64,000 bases of DNA, from assembly GCA_029880545.1 (NCBI GenBank), contig JAOUOD010000003.1:205222-269221 (forward strand), written 5' to 3'. This DNA is from Gammaproteobacteria bacterium. Lineage in GTDB: Bacteria > Pseudomonadota > Gammaproteobacteria > Acidiferrobacterales > SZUA-150. A model generated the notes under the pieces. That model was given only the letters and a program-made list of their open reading frames with translations, was not told the DNA's origin and made no database searches. The translations under genes and the position numbers were made by a program. Positions 7,610 through 16,864 of this stretch are shown piece after piece. Each line of letters starts with the position of its first letter. Within the stretch, counting starts at the first letter, position 1.

Positions 7610-8806
7610 ATGAAGTCGACAAAAAAGCGTGTTAAGCGCGGGAGCACTAACGGCAATCATGCTGCAGAACTGCGGGCATACAGAAGACGAAGCCAGCTTA
7701 TTGGGGCAGCCATTATTGCATCCAGCAGCATAATTGCCATGGCAGCATCTGTACCCAATACCTTTACTTCTGGGTCACCGGCGTTGGCGTCGGATGTCAA
7801 CGCCAATTTCCAGGCGTTGGCGACTGCGGTAACCGCAATGGAAACCAAGCTGGCCAGCTTGTCGCTGGAGACGGTTAATGGCCAGCCGACGGTGCGGTTT
7901 AGCGGGGTGAACCTGCAGGTGGTGAACGGTCAAGGGACAACCGGCACAGTTAATGGCGTCGGTAACCTGATAGTTGGTTACGATGAATTGGATATCTCCG
8001 GAACCAGCAAGTGCTCACTGGGTACCAATCCGTCCAATCAGGCAATCGTGGTCACCGAGGGGGATTGCCTTGCTGCAGGCGGCATCTGGGCGACCAGCCA
8101 TAAAAGCGGATCACATAATCTGGTGTTGGGCCTACAGAACAATTATTCCCAATACGGCGGCCTGGTATCAGGCGCGCGCAATACCAGCAATTACCGATTT
8201 GCCTCATTGCTTGGCGGTTATACCAATATGGCTTCAGGTGAGTATGCCGTTGTTACGGGCGGTTCGGATAATAGTGCCAGTGGCAATCGCGCCAGTGTCA
8301 GCGGTGGGCAAGACAATACGGCCAATGGTGGCTGGTCCAGTGTAACCGGCGGCAGGCTGAATCTTGCAGGCGGTGGCTGGGCCAGCATCACCGGCGGTTC
8401 CAATAATGTAACTTCCAGTGGTCCGGCCAATACGGTGAACGGTGGCCAGTCGAATTCGGCCAGTGGCCAGTTTGCTGTTGTCAGTGGTGGAACCGGCAAT
8501 GTTGCCTCCGGAATAAAGGCCGTTGTCAGTGGCGGTAATGCAAACCGGGCCACGGGCGACCATGCCACGGCCAGCGGTGGCTGGTTAAACAGGGTATCCG
8601 GCAATGCTGCCGTTGCCAGCGGCGGATATGCCAATTTTGCCACTGGCGCAAACGCAGTCATCGGTGGCGGTTCCGGCAATACCGCATCACATAATGCCAG
8701 TACGGTAGGCGGTGGCAGTTCCTGTGTATCTACCCAGGATGCCTATTGGGCGGTTGGCGTCAATGCAGCAGCGATAGGCGGTGGTTGCAGGGTGAATAAT
8801 AACTGA
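7610..8806 (+). CDS. Secreted YadA-head-like repeat protein, copy 2
   Basis: The 398-residue protein starts at ATG 7610 behind GGAAGGAGG. Its N-terminus is unusually long and basic (KSTKKRVKRGSTNGNHAAEL, then AYRRRSQ) before the hydrophobic signal segment LIGAAIIASSSIIAMAASV. The conserved VPNTFTSGSPALASDVNANF block follows, then a shorter coiled-coil piece than copy 1, a conserved NGQPTVRFSGVN segment, and about a dozen GGxxNxASG-type repeats through residue 380. Like copy 1 it ends without an outer-membrane anchor (GGGCRVNNN). The shared head region shows the two are duplicates; an extracellular trimeric adhesin-like or matrix role is inferred. Confidence 0.75.
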   Translation: MKSTKKRVKRGSTNGNHAAELRAYRRRSQLIGAAIIASSSIIAMAASVPNTFTSGSPALASDVNANFQALATAVTAMETKLASLSLETVNGQPTVRFSGVNLQVVNGQGTTGTVNGVGNLIVGYDELDISGTSKCSLGTNPSNQAIVVTEGDCLAAGGIWATSHKSGSHNLVLGLQNNYSQYGGLVSGARNTSNYRFASLLGGYTNMASGEYAVVTGGSDNSASGNRASVSGGQDNTANGGWSSVTGGRLNLAGGGWASITGGSNNVTSSGPANTVNGGQSNSASGQFAVVSGGTGNVASGIKAVVSGGNANRATGDHATASGGWLNRVSGNAAVASGGYANFATGANAVIGGGSGNTASHNASTVGGGSSCVSTQDAYWAVGVNAAAIGGGCRVNNN

Positions 8807-9156
8807 TTGCGGCAGCGGGCCAGCATGGTCAGGATGAAGATGGTTATCTGTTAACGATCAAATGGTTACCGGAGTCATTAGAAAATGACCATAAAACCAT
8901 CAGCTGCGCATCATATCTGCAGCCCGATTATTTGTTTTCATGGTGCGTCGGTACAGGTATGCGCACTGTTTTGTGACGGGGTGTACCAAGACCGGGATGG
9001 CTGAGAGTCAGGCAGGGCATTTTGCCCCTCTGCCATCTATTTGCCGCATATGACAACTGAGAAAGAAAAATACGGGAGTCTGGTCCATTTTTGCCAGAGA
9101 AATCAGCAGCAACAAGCTGACCAAAATACGGAAAACAGATCGATGAGGACATGAAA
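8807..9156. other. Intergenic region without a recognised gene
   Basis: This stretch of about 350 bases separates repeat protein copy 2 from the propeller lipoprotein. I see no open frame with coding character. There is a small GGGCA/TGCCC hairpin near 9016-9030 but no convincing promoter. Confidence 0.5.
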
Positions 9157-10476
9157 ATGAATAAATTATTAAGATCGGTACTGGCTATATTTACTTTTGG
9201 CGCGTTGGCCGCCTGTGGCGGTGGCGGTGGCAGTGATTCGCTGCCACCGGTACCTACAGTAGGCTGCAGTACTACCACGGCCGGCGACCTGACCGTTACG
9301 TTTGCCGGCACCATACCTACAGGCAAGACCGGTGCCGTCAAGGTATATGATGCCAGCGGCACGCTGGCCGGTACGGCCACGGCAACCAGTCCAACACTTT
9401 CAGGGTTGGCAGCTGGCGCCTATGTGCTGGTGTCCACGCCGTTATCCGGTGCCGCCAACGCCATAGTCAGGCAGGCCTATGATGCAGCGGTTTCTCCTGA
9501 CCAGGTTTGTATTGGCGATGGCACGACGGAAACATCAACGGCAACTTATGCCTTGATACCAACCAGTAACAAGCTGTGGGTTGGGTCGCAAGGCAGTGGT
9601 ATCAACAACACGGTTAGTTATGCTGCGACCAGTCTGACAGCTACTGCTACGGTGGCGGCGACAACGGTCAATACAACAAAAGGCCATAGCGGTTTCGCGA
9701 TCGACACCCATGGCAATCTCTGGGTGCTCGGGCAGTCCACCACTGATCCATTGTTGGCGCGCTACCCGGCCGGCAGTTTCTCTGCTGGTGGTGCCAAGAC
9801 ACCGGATTTTACTGTACCGCTGAGCGCCATACCTTATGCTGCACCGCATTCCAAGGGGTTGGCTATATCTCCACGTGGGCACATCTGGGTCTCCAGCCCG
9901 GGTAACGACGAAGTTTACCGGTTCAAAGCTGCACCAGGCGGCGTCGTGGAAACCACGCCCAGCGTCACCATTACTGGATTGAACTATCCAACCGGGCTTG
10001 CGTTTGATGCAAGCGGCACCTTGTGGGTCTCTGATACCGGAAGCGGCCACTTGCTGCGCTACAGTGTTTTCCCGGTCACCGATGGAGCGATTCTGTCAAC
10101 GCCTTCAGTTGACACCAATCCGGGACAGGATGTTACCGGTATTGCCTTTGATGCTGCCGGCAATCTTTGGGTGGCATCCTTAGTCCAGGGTCAACTGATC
10201 CGTGTCGGATCGGCCGCTTTGTATGGTGGTGGTAATGTGACTCCAGACAAATGGTTCGCGGCCGGCAGTCTTCCAGTATCGGTAGCGATTGATGAAAACG
10301 GCCTAGTCTGGGTGGGAGGCAATGCCGGATCCATAAGGGCATTCAACCCGGGTGCGGCCAATGGCACCGCCGCAATTCGCACTATTACGACCAATACATC
10401 TGAAATGAACTATGGCGAATCGCTGGCGTTTTATCCCGCACCTGCAGCGTTACCGCTGGCGCATTCACTGCCCTAG
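9157..10476 (+). CDS. Lipoprotein with NHL/SMP-30-like beta-propeller
   Basis: The ATG at 9157 is preferred over the one at 9151 because GAGGA sits seven bases upstream of it. The protein (439 residues) begins with a lipoprotein signal (FTFGALAAC) and a GGGGGSD linker. About 100 residues of a beta-sandwich-like segment follow, then repeated blades with motifs such as FAIDTHGNLWVLG, LAISPRGHIWVSS, LAFDASGTLWVSD, IAFDAAGNLWVAS and VAIDENGLVWVGG. These are NHL-type beta-propeller blades used for ligand or protein binding. It is probably surface- or periplasm-anchored. A strong terminator follows, closing the surface-protein patch. Confidence 0.8.
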   Translation: MNKLLRSVLAIFTFGALAACGGGGGSDSLPPVPTVGCSTTTAGDLTVTFAGTIPTGKTGAVKVYDASGTLAGTATATSPTLSGLAAGAYVLVSTPLSGAANAIVRQAYDAAVSPDQVCIGDGTTETSTATYALIPTSNKLWVGSQGSGINNTVSYAATSLTATATVAATTVNTTKGHSGFAIDTHGNLWVLGQSTTDPLLARYPAGSFSAGGAKTPDFTVPLSAIPYAAPHSKGLAISPRGHIWVSSPGNDEVYRFKAAPGGVVETTPSVTITGLNYPTGLAFDASGTLWVSDTGSGHLLRYSVFPVTDGAILSTPSVDTNPGQDVTGIAFDAAGNLWVASLVQGQLIRVGSAALYGGGNVTPDKWFAAGSLPVSVAIDENGLVWVGGNAGSIRAFNPGAANGTAAIRTITTNTSEMNYGESLAFYPAPAALPLAHSLP

Positions 10477-10498
10477 GCAACAGTTCCATGTCGCACTC

Positions 10499-10523
10499 GG
10501 CCCGCTTCGGCGGGCCTTTTTTT
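10499..10523 (+). terminator. Rho-independent terminator
   Basis: GGCCCGC, a TTCG tetraloop and GCGGGCC are followed by seven T residues. The perfect 7-bp stem with a stable tetraloop makes this one of the clearest terminators in the window. It ends transcription after the propeller lipoprotein. Confidence 0.9.
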
Positions 10524-10525
10524 GT

Positions 10526-10933
10526 TCAGTTTGCGGTGGCCAGCCAGCGGCATTCAATGGCGACAAAAAACCGGGAGAATGGGGTCAATAATGTCAGCCA
10601 GCCTGCCGCAATTCCGGCCCCGTTGGCGAGCATATCGTAGTAATCCATGTAGCGAAGCGGGTGGAAACTCTGGGCAAACTCCAGGCCCGCCCCAAGGGCA
10701 AACAACCCGAGGGCGATCAGCCAGTGCCGGTGTTTCGGGTAGAGCTGCAGGAACCACCACATGGGCACGCCGTACATGGCGACGTGACCGACCTTGTCCT
10801 GCCATTCCACTACTGTTGGCAGGTTTATGGCGGTCAACGATAGGTAGATCACCGCAAATACCCAGCCCCAGGCCAGGCTCAGCCAAACCAGACGTTTTTC
10901 GGGTAATTGTTTTTCGTCAAGATTATCTATCAT
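10526..10933 (-). CDS. VanZ-like membrane protein
   Basis: A protein of about 135 residues (153 if started at 10987) with four hydrophobic segments: WGWVFAVIYLSLTAI, GHVAMYGVPMWWFLQ, LIALGLFALGAGLEFAQ and MLANGAGIAAGWLTLL. The DKxGH motif in helix 2 and the LExxQ...R.xDxxDxxANxxG pattern mark the VanZ family. VanZ confers low teicoplanin resistance in enterococci, but Gram-negative relatives have no known function. The gene is a lone minus-strand unit convergent with the terminator of the lipoprotein patch and divergent from purC. Confidence 0.75.
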   Translation of the reverse strand: MIDNLDEKQLPEKRLVWLSLAWGWVFAVIYLSLTAINLPTVVEWQDKVGHVAMYGVPMWWFLQLYPKHRHWLIALGLFALGAGLEFAQSFHPLRYMDYYDMLANGAGIAAGWLTLLTPFSRFFVAIECRWLATAN

Positions 10934-11097
10934 AAGTACTTGTTCTATATTGGTATTGTGCTTACACGATGTCGCCGGAACGATCACAAAATCGATTCGC
11001 GCGGCCCGTCAATTTGGGTAGAATAACGGCCTTTCACGTATCCGGGTAGATGTTGCCCGGGTCATTCTTAACCGGAAACCGAGCGATAACCAATATA

Positions 11098-11994
11098 ATG
11101 AGTACTCCCGACATTTTATTTGATTCCGAGATCAAAAGCCTGCCGCGTGTGCATCGTGGCAAGGTTCGCGATATTTATGAAATTGACGCCAGTCACTGGC
11201 TGATTGTTACGACCGATCGACTGTCAGCGTTCGACGTCATTCTGCCAACGGCGATACCGGGCAAGGGCGCGGTGCTGACCGCTGTATCCAACTTCTGGTT
11301 TGACCGATTGAAGAGTGTCGTGCCCAATCACCTCGCCGAGATGAGCCTGGAGCAGGCCCTGCCTGATGCTGCCGAGCGTGCCCAGGTGGAAGGTCGGGCT
11401 ATTGTTGTGAAACGTCTCAAGGCGTTGCCGGTAGAGGCCATTGTACGTGGTTATATTATTGGTTCCGGCTGGAAGGATTATCAGAAGACCGGCACAGTCT
11501 GTGGTATCCGGCTGCCTGAAGGGTTGCAGCAGGCAGACAAGTTGCCACAAGCCATTTACACGCCATCGACCAAGGCGGATGTAGGCGAGCATGACGAAAA
11601 TATTGATTTCGACAAGACCGTTGAAATCCTCGGCGAGGCCCGGGCAAAGGAAGTCCGTGATGTTGCATTAAAGCTTTATACCGAGGCGGCCAATTACGCG
11701 CTGGAGCGCGGCATTATCATCGCTGATACCAAGTTCGAGTTTGGTGTTGATGATGACAATAACCTGGTATTGATCGACGAGGCGTTGACGCCGGATTCCT
11801 CCCGGTTCTGGCCGGCTGACAGCTACAAGCCTGGCATGAGTCCGCCCAGTTTTGACAAGCAATACGTTCGTGATTACCTGGAAACCCTGGATTGGGACAA
11901 GACACCTCCGGGACCGGAGTTGCCCGGAGATGTCGCTGAACAAACAGCAGCCAAGTATAACGAGGCACTTGAGAGATTGACTGGCCAGGCATGA
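11098..11994 (+). CDS. purC: Phosphoribosylaminoimidazole-succinocarboxamide synthase
   Basis: The 298-residue protein starts [20 protein letters not shown] and contains the SAICAR synthetase signatures: [11 protein letters not shown] (ATP-binding strand), [38 protein letters not shown] and [15 protein letters not shown]. It joins aspartate to CAIR in step 8 of purine synthesis. The length of about 300 residues and the sequence fit the longer yeast-like form rather than the 237-residue E. coli type. The ATG at 11098 matches family N-termini; the open frame extends 16 codons further. It stands alone, with a cytochrome gene 25 bases downstream. Confidence 0.95.
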   Translation: MSTPDILFDSEIKSLPRVHRGKVRDIYEIDASHWLIVTTDRLSAFDVILPTAIPGKGAVLTAVSNFWFDRLKSVVPNHLAEMSLEQALPDAAERAQVEGRAIVVKRLKALPVEAIVRGYIIGSGWKDYQKTGTVCGIRLPEGLQQADKLPQAIYTPSTKADVGEHDENIDFDKTVEILGEARAKEVRDVALKLYTEAANYALERGIIIADTKFEFGVDDDNNLVLIDEALTPDSSRFWPADSYKPGMSPPSFDKQYVRDYLETLDWDKTPPGPELPGDVAEQTAAKYNEALERLTGQA

Positions 11995-12019
11995 TTTCAT
12001 GTCGACAAAGGAATGATTG

Positions 12020-12529
12020 ATGATGAAGCGGTATGCTTTATGGCTGAAGCGAATGATGATCGGCGCGATGATGGTTGGTGCTGTTGCCTGTACCGAGGAT
12101 AAATCAAAACAGGTGACACAAGAGCCGCAGGCTGACACTGGCCAGGCGGCGCCGCAGCTGAAGGAAAGCCGGTTTTCGGTGGAAGCCATATCCCGGGGAG
12201 CAGCAGTATTCCAGACGCATTGCGCCGAATGTCACGGCCCGGATGCCCAGGGTCACCCGGACTGGGGTAATCCCAATGCCCAGTACGTGGTGGCGCCACC
12301 CCTTGATGGAAACGGGCCGTCTCCCAAGCGCAGTCGCGCCGAACTGATCAATGTGATTCTGAATGGTGTTACTCTTGATGCCAAGCAAGTGATGCCTGGA
12401 TGGAAAGGTCGACTCAAGGATTCCGAGGTAATCGATACCATAACCTGGTTCCAGGCGTTATGGCCGGCAAAAATCTACGAGCAATGGGAAAAGGCCCAGG
12501 CCGATGGCGGCAAACAACGCGGTTCCTGA
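12020..12529 (+). CDS. Lipid-anchored monoheme cytochrome c
   Basis: About 169 residues with a lipoprotein-type signal (MMIGAMMVGAVAC) and one heme-binding CAECH motif near residue 67. A distal Met candidate lies in VMPGW, as in class I cytochromes c of the CccA/small c type. The mature protein would be tethered to a membrane facing the periplasm and could carry electrons for the respiratory enzymes downstream. Several start codons are possible (12017 TTG, 12020 or 12023 ATG); ATG 12020 has the best spacing from AAAGGAA. It is 40 bases upstream of a DUF302 gene and likely in one transcript. Confidence 0.85.
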   Translation: MMKRYALWLKRMMIGAMMVGAVACTEDKSKQVTQEPQADTGQAAPQLKESRFSVEAISRGAAVFQTHCAECHGPDAQGHPDWGNPNAQYVVAPPLDGNGPSPKRSRAELINVILNGVTLDAKQVMPGWKGRLKDSEVIDTITWFQALWPAKIYEQWEKAQADGGKQRGS

Positions 12530-12569
12530 CCGCACGAATAAATCTGGTTTTAACTAGCAGGAGATAATT

Positions 12570-12959
12570 ATGTACGGATTCAGTGTTCAGGTGGCATATG
12601 GTTTTGACGAAGCCATTGAAAGGGTCACAGAAGAATTGCAGAAAGAAGGGTTTGGCGTGTTGACTGATATCGATGTCAAGGCCACCCTGAAGAAGAAGCT
12701 GGACGTGGATCGCAAGCCTTACCGTATTCTGGGTGCGTGCAATCCGCCGTTGGCCAACCAGGCTATTAACGCTGATGCGGATATCGGCCTGTTGCTGCCT
12801 TGCAATGTCGTTGTGCGCGAGGAAGACGATGGCAAGATTACCGTTGCTTTCATGGATCCATCGGCGGTACTGAAGCTGGTGGAAAAGGAAGGCATTGAAG
12901 CCCTGGCTGCCGAGGTTCGGTCACGCCTGGAGCGGGTAAAAAACGCACTGGCAGGATAA
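12570..12959 (+). CDS. DUF302 family protein
   Basis: The 129-residue protein follows the DUF302 pattern: [20 protein letters not shown] at the N-terminus, [19 protein letters not shown], then [19 protein letters not shown] and LLPCNVVV. The fold is a small alpha/beta domain with a conserved Cys in ACNPP. Its biochemical role is unknown; members often sit near c-type cytochromes or thiol-redox genes, as here. No signal peptide is seen, so it is likely cytoplasmic. AGGAG precedes the ATG, and a terminator follows directly. Confidence 0.85.
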   Translation: MYGFSVQVAYGFDEAIERVTEELQKEGFGVLTDIDVKATLKKKLDVDRKPYRILGACNPPLANQAINADADIGLLLPCNVVVREEDDGKITVAFMDPSAVLKLVEKEGIEALAAEVRSRLERVKNALAG

Positions 12960-12984
12960 TCATTCCCGGTGCGGTAATAACAAG

Positions 12985-13014
12985 CGGCCTCTTCGGAAAC
13001 GGGAGGCCGTTTTT
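12985..13014 (+). terminator. Rho-independent terminator
   Basis: CGGCCTC (12985-12991) pairs with GAGGCCG (13003-13009), followed by five T residues. It closes the cytochrome c / DUF302 unit. Confidence 0.8.
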
Positions 13015-13082
13015 GTTTCTGCAGGTCATGTATTCGCCGACATGGGGGTCGTGTTTTTCGTATCTCTATGCAGGGGGCATTG

Positions 13083-13115
13083 CTACAATCTAATAATCAT
13101 AAAAATTAATTGTAG
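13083..13115. promoter_or_regulatory. Inverted repeat in AT-rich promoter region
   Basis: CTACAAT (13083-13089) and ATTGTAG (13109-13115) flank an AT-rich 19-base centre upstream of the outer-membrane barrel gene. It may be an operator or promoter feature; no regulator can be named. Confidence 0.3.
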
Positions 13116-13148
13116 TTTCCAGGGTTTTTGACCAGTTCAGGGAGGGTC

Positions 13149-13976
13149 ATGCGCATGAGGCTTTTTATATGTGCAAAAACAGCCATTGAGGTGATTGTGA
13201 TGCTGCCTGCGTTGGCGGGTTCGATTACTGCGTTTGCTGAAGAGCAGGACCGAGGTATCGCGCTAATATTGGCTGCAGACTATGCGGAAAAACGGGTCGA
13301 GCATACGTTCAAGGCGGCAGGTCCCGGTGGTGCAGATGTTGTATTTGATGGAGAAATGTCGGCAGCCGCGGTGGCACTGACGGCGGCAAAGGGTGGATTC
13401 TATATTAGTCTGAATGCCGAAATGCCTCTCAGGGAGGAAACCACGCCGATTGGAGAGAGCCTGCTTTTTCTCGAGCGGGATGATTACGCGTTGACCCTGG
13501 GTTACTCGGTGTTTGAGCGCATATCGGTTTTTGCCGGCTACAAGTATGGCAAGACCCGGATCACCAATGTGTATACTGATGTTGACCTCAGCGGCCCGAC
13601 GCCAAGGCCGTATCTCGGGAGTAGTGAATTTGACCTGATCGAGGAAGGCCCGTTTCTTGGCCTCGCCTACAACCAGCCAATCAATGAAGGTAACTGGCTG
13701 GGCGTGAACGTGGCATACGGCTTCATGGACAGCGAAATAGTCAACCACACACTGGCTACGGGTGGCGGCAATACCGGTCCGGCAAGTGGTTCAGGTGACA
13801 CGGAAGGATTCAGCTTTGGCGTGAGGTGGAGCCATGCATTTTCAGCTGCAACCCAGGTCGCGGTTGGTTACAAGATGAATACCTATGATAACGAAGGTGC
13901 CGATATTACCGGTACAGGGTATAAATACGAGTCTGTGTACAACTACATTACGCTGGGCTTGTCCCATTATTTCTGA
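13149..13976 (+). CDS. Outer-membrane beta-barrel protein
   Basis: About 275 residues from ATG 13149 (GGGAGGG immediately upstream). After a signal peptide ending near ITAFA, the sequence alternates hydrophobic and polar residues in about ten strands, for example YALTLGYSVFERISVFAGYK and LGVNVAYGFMDS. It ends YNYITLGLSHYF; the terminal aromatic Phe is the usual BAM recognition signal. It resembles small OmpW/porin-like barrels of unknown cargo. The copper-module genes follow 43 bases downstream, so a link to metal handling is possible but not shown. Confidence 0.7.
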   Translation: MRMRLFICAKTAIEVIVMLPALAGSITAFAEEQDRGIALILAADYAEKRVEHTFKAAGPGGADVVFDGEMSAAAVALTAAKGGFYISLNAEMPLREETTPIGESLLFLERDDYALTLGYSVFERISVFAGYKYGKTRITNVYTDVDLSGPTPRPYLGSSEFDLIEEGPFLGLAYNQPINEGNWLGVNVAYGFMDSEIVNHTLATGGGNTGPASGSGDTEGFSFGVRWSHAFSAATQVAVGYKMNTYDNEGADITGTGYKYESVYNYITLGLSHYF

Positions 13977-14019
13977 GTCGCGGGACGGCGTCCGGGTTAC
14001 GTCGGTCAAACAGGGGAAA

Positions 14020-14238
14020 ATGGTGAGTGACATGATTACTGAATACCATGTAGAAAAAATGAAGTGCGGTGGCTGTGTCGCCAAGGCGCAGGAAGCACTG
14101 AAGAACGTGGATGGTTTTGAGTCCGCGGAATTTGACCTGGAAGCGAAGGTCGGTCGTGTTGAAGGGGACGTTGACCCGCAATCGGTATGCCTGGTGTTGA
14201 CACAGGCAGGGTATCCCGCCGTGGTAAAGAGCGCGTGA
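14020..14238 (+). CDS. CopZ-like heavy-metal-associated (HMA) domain protein
   Basis: A 72-residue cytoplasmic protein containing the metal-binding motif MKCGGC (M-x-C-x-x-C) in the loop after the first strand, and the beta-alpha-beta-beta-alpha-beta HMA pattern. Such proteins chaperone Cu(I) and hand it to P-type ATPases. It lies 19 bases upstream of a Cu-ATPase gene, which supports this role. The ATG at 14020 has GGGGAA upstream; a second ATG four codons later is possible. Confidence 0.85.
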   Translation: MVSDMITEYHVEKMKCGGCVAKAQEALKNVDGFESAEFDLEAKVGRVEGDVDPQSVCLVLTQAGYPAVVKSA

Positions 14239-14257
14239 TCGTTGCCCGGTCAAGGAT

Positions 14258-16495
14258 ATGACTAACCAGGAGCCACAACGTTTTTCCATTGGCGGAATGA
14301 GTTGCGCCGGTTGCGTAACTGCGGTGGAAGAAGCCATTCGCGCTGTTCCGGGTGTGACCGATTCATCTGTGAATTTTGCCGAACACACTGCCAGTGTTAC
14401 CGGCGCTATTCCGGCACAAACCATTATCAACGCCGTTACTGAAGCCGGTTATGAAGCGGCGCTGTTGCAGGGGGAGCAGGCGGAAGCTGAAAAGCTTGAA
14501 GCCGAGTTTCGTCATTACCGCAAGCTGTTGCACAAGTTTGTTGTCGCGGCCCTGGTTGGTGGACCGCTGTTTCTGTCGGGCATACTGGGATATATGCCCG
14601 GTCTTGGCAGCGGTGCAGAGCAGCTATTCTGGCTGGCTGTATCAGCTTTAACCCTGTTCGTGCTGGTATTCTCGGGCGGCCAGTTTTTTACCGGCGCCTG
14701 GAAGTCGTTCCTGAATCATAATGCCAACATGGATACACTGATTGCCCTGGGTACCGGTACAGCCTGGAGTTATTCGCTGGCCATCACTGTGTACCCGGAA
14801 CTGGTTCCGGAAGCGGCACGTCATGTCTATTTCGAAGCTGCTGCCATTATTATTGCGCTCATCAATCTTGGCTCGGCGCTGGAAATGCGCGCACGAGGCA
14901 AGACCTCGCAGGCGATCCAGAGGTTAATTGGCCTGCAACCAAAAACAGCATGTGTCGTGCGTAACGGTGAAGAGATCGACATAGCTATCGGTGATGTAGG
15001 TCTTGATGAGACCTTGCGTGTGCGCCCCGGCGAGAAGATTGCGGTCGATGGCGTAATCATTGATGGCCGTTCGAGTATTGATGAATCCATGCTGACCGGT
15101 GAGCCGATGCCGGTGAGCAAGGGTATTGGCGATGAAGTGGCAGCTGGTACCTTGAACAAGCAGGGAACGTTCCTTTTCAGGGCGACGCGTATAGGGCGCG
15201 ATACGGCGCTGGCGCAGATTATTGAAATGGTGCGCCAGGCGCAGAATACCAAACCGGCAATAGGACGACTCGCAGACAAGGTGGCCGCTGTATTCGTGCC
15301 GGTTGTGTTGATCATTGCCGTGCTGACGTTTCTCGCCTGGGCCAATTTCGGACCGGAGCCGCGCAGTGCGTTTATGCTGGTGACAACCATGACCGTGTTG
15401 ATCATTGCCTGTCCGTGTGCATTGGGGCTGGCAACGCCTATTTCCATCATGGTCGGCGTAGGCAAGGCGGCTGAATACGGTATCCTGATTCGTAACGGCG
15501 AGGCGTTACAACAGGCCGGTAATATCACCGCAGTCATCCTGGACAAGACCGGTACCATTACCGAGGGTGAACCGCATTTGACGGCAGTAATCCCGGCGGA
15601 TAACTGGACAGAGCAGCAGGTTTTGATCCTGGCTGCAGCCGTTGAGGTGGGTTCCGAACACCCATTGGCAGAAGCAATTGTCGGAGCCGCCAGGGCCGAG
15701 AAACTTGAATTGCCAACGGTTACCGACTTTGAGTCGGTTACTGCCTGTGGTGTGCGCGGCATGATTAACGGCAAGCAGGTGGCGCTGGGCAATGCGAGGC
15801 TCATGGTCAAGCAGGGTGTACAACTCGATGCCATGTATAAGCGTGCGCAAAAGCTGGCTGCACAGGGGCAAACCGCTATGTTGTTGGCAGTGGACGACAG
15901 CCTGGTTGGCATTCTCACTGTTGCTGACCCGGTAAAACAGGATTCCGCGGCAGCTATCGCCCGGTTGCACAAAGCGGGTATCAAGGTTGTTATGTTGACT
16001 GGCGACAATCGAAACACTGCGGAAGCTGTGGCCGCACGGGTTGGTATTGACGAGGTTATGGCCGAGGTGCTGCCGGAAGACAAGTCAGGCAAGGTGGCGG
16101 AATTGCAGCAACGAGGCGAGGTGGTCGCCATGGTGGGTGACGGCATCAATGATGCGCCGGCCCTGGCGCGCGCTGATGTCGGTTTTGCCATTGGCACCGG
16201 TACTGACGTGGCCATGGAAAGTGCATCGGTAACACTGATGCGAGGGTCGTTGCATGGCGTTGCTGATGCCATCGCCATATCGCGGGCAACGGTACGCAAC
16301 ATCAGGCAAAACCTGTTTGGTGCCTTTGTTTACAATACCCTGGGTATACCGGTGGCAGCCGGCGTACTTTTTCCGGTTTTCGGGGTATTGCTTAACCCGG
16401 TGATTGCCGGCGCCGCCATGGCCATGTCGTCGGTGACCGTAGTCAGCAACGCCAACAGGCTGCGCCTGTTGAGCCTTGATCGGAACGCGAAATGA
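14258..16495 (+). CDS. copA: Copper-translocating P1B-type ATPase
   Basis: The 745-residue protein has one N-terminal HMA domain (GMSCAGC, Cys16/Cys19), eight predicted membrane helices, the membrane copper motif CPC (about 385-387, in [13 protein letters not shown]), the phosphorylation site DKTGT (Asp429), an HP motif in SEHPLAEAI, and TGDN and [19 protein letters not shown] with these flanks is the P1B-1 Cu(I) export signature. It probably pumps Cu(I) out of the cytoplasm, for detoxification or for loading respiratory cupro-enzymes such as the CuA protein encoded downstream. Its stop overlaps the ATG of a cupredoxin-like gene. Confidence 0.93.
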   Translation: MTNQEPQRFSIGGMSCAGCVTAVEEAIRAVPGVTDSSVNFAEHTASVTGAIPAQTIINAVTEAGYEAALLQGEQAEAEKLEAEFRHYRKLLHKFVVAALVGGPLFLSGILGYMPGLGSGAEQLFWLAVSALTLFVLVFSGGQFFTGAWKSFLNHNANMDTLIALGTGTAWSYSLAITVYPELVPEAARHVYFEAAAIIIALINLGSALEMRARGKTSQAIQRLIGLQPKTACVVRNGEEIDIAIGDVGLDETLRVRPGEKIAVDGVIIDGRSSIDESMLTGEPMPVSKGIGDEVAAGTLNKQGTFLFRATRIGRDTALAQIIEMVRQAQNTKPAIGRLADKVAAVFVPVVLIIAVLTFLAWANFGPEPRSAFMLVTTMTVLIIACPCALGLATPISIMVGVGKAAEYGILIRNGEALQQAGNITAVILDKTGTITEGEPHLTAVIPADNWTEQQVLILAAAVEVGSEHPLAEAIVGAARAEKLELPTVTDFESVTACGVRGMINGKQVALGNARLMVKQGVQLDAMYKRAQKLAAQGQTAMLLAVDDSLVGILTVADPVKQDSAAAIARLHKAGIKVVMLTGDNRNTAEAVAARVGIDEVMAEVLPEDKSGKVAELQQRGEVVAMVGDGINDAPALARADVGFAIGTGTDVAMESASVTLMRGSLHGVADAIAISRATVRNIRQNLFGAFVYNTLGIPVAAGVLFPVFGVLLNPVIAGAAMAMSSVTVVSNANRLRLLSLDRNAK

Positions 16496-16857
16496 GCAAT
16501 TCGCTGGCAGTCATAAATATCATCGGGCCGGCACTGATTCTTGCCATCATCTGGTGGTTCTGGATAGCGCGCGGCAAGACCCGCAAGGTCGAGAACAATG
16601 TCGTCGAAATTGTTGTTGCCGACGGGGTTTATACGCCTTCGCGCATTGAAATACCGCTTAACCAGCTCGTGGTGTTGAATTTTACCCGCAAGGATCCGTC
16701 TCCCTGTGCTGAAAAGGTGATTTTCTCCACGCTGGAGAAAAGCCATGACTTGCCGTTAAACGAAACGGTGCCGGTATACATCAGCTTGTCAGAGCCGGGC
16801 GAGCACGAATTTACCTGCCAGATGCAGATGTATCGTGGATCGTTGATCGCCAGGTAA
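16492..16857 (+). CDS. Membrane-anchored cupredoxin-like protein
   Basis: 121 residues: an N-terminal transmembrane anchor ([19 protein letters not shown]) followed by a single cupredoxin-like beta-sandwich ([18 protein letters not shown], later FTCQMQM near the C-terminus). Possible copper ligands are Cys in PSPCAEK, His in KSHDLPL and Cys/Met in the final FTCQMQM. Proteins of this group often sit beside CopA and probably bind periplasmic copper. The ATGA overlap with copA implies coupled translation. It is convergent with the heme A synthase gene eight bases away. Confidence 0.8.
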   Translation: MSNSLAVINIIGPALILAIIWWFWIARGKTRKVENNVVEIVVADGVYTPSRIEIPLNQLVVLNFTRKDPSPCAEKVIFSTLEKSHDLPLNETVPVYISLSEPGEHEFTCQMQMYRGSLIAR

Positions 16858-16864
16858 CGGCTTG

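Noticed and set aside
8218-8679. Pro/Leu-rich minus-strand frame in repeat protein copy 2
   Set aside because: It is the complement of the Gly-rich repeats; no start signals.
5883-8806. Repeat-rich region as a CRISPR or tandem DNA repeat array
   Set aside because: The periodicity is at protein level (GGxxNxASG); the DNA repeats are degenerate and lie in open frames with signal peptides.
14827-16302. 491-codon open frame antisense to copA
   Set aside because: Its sequence is Ser/Ala/Thr-rich without motifs and mirrors the codon structure of copA; a shadow of the real gene.
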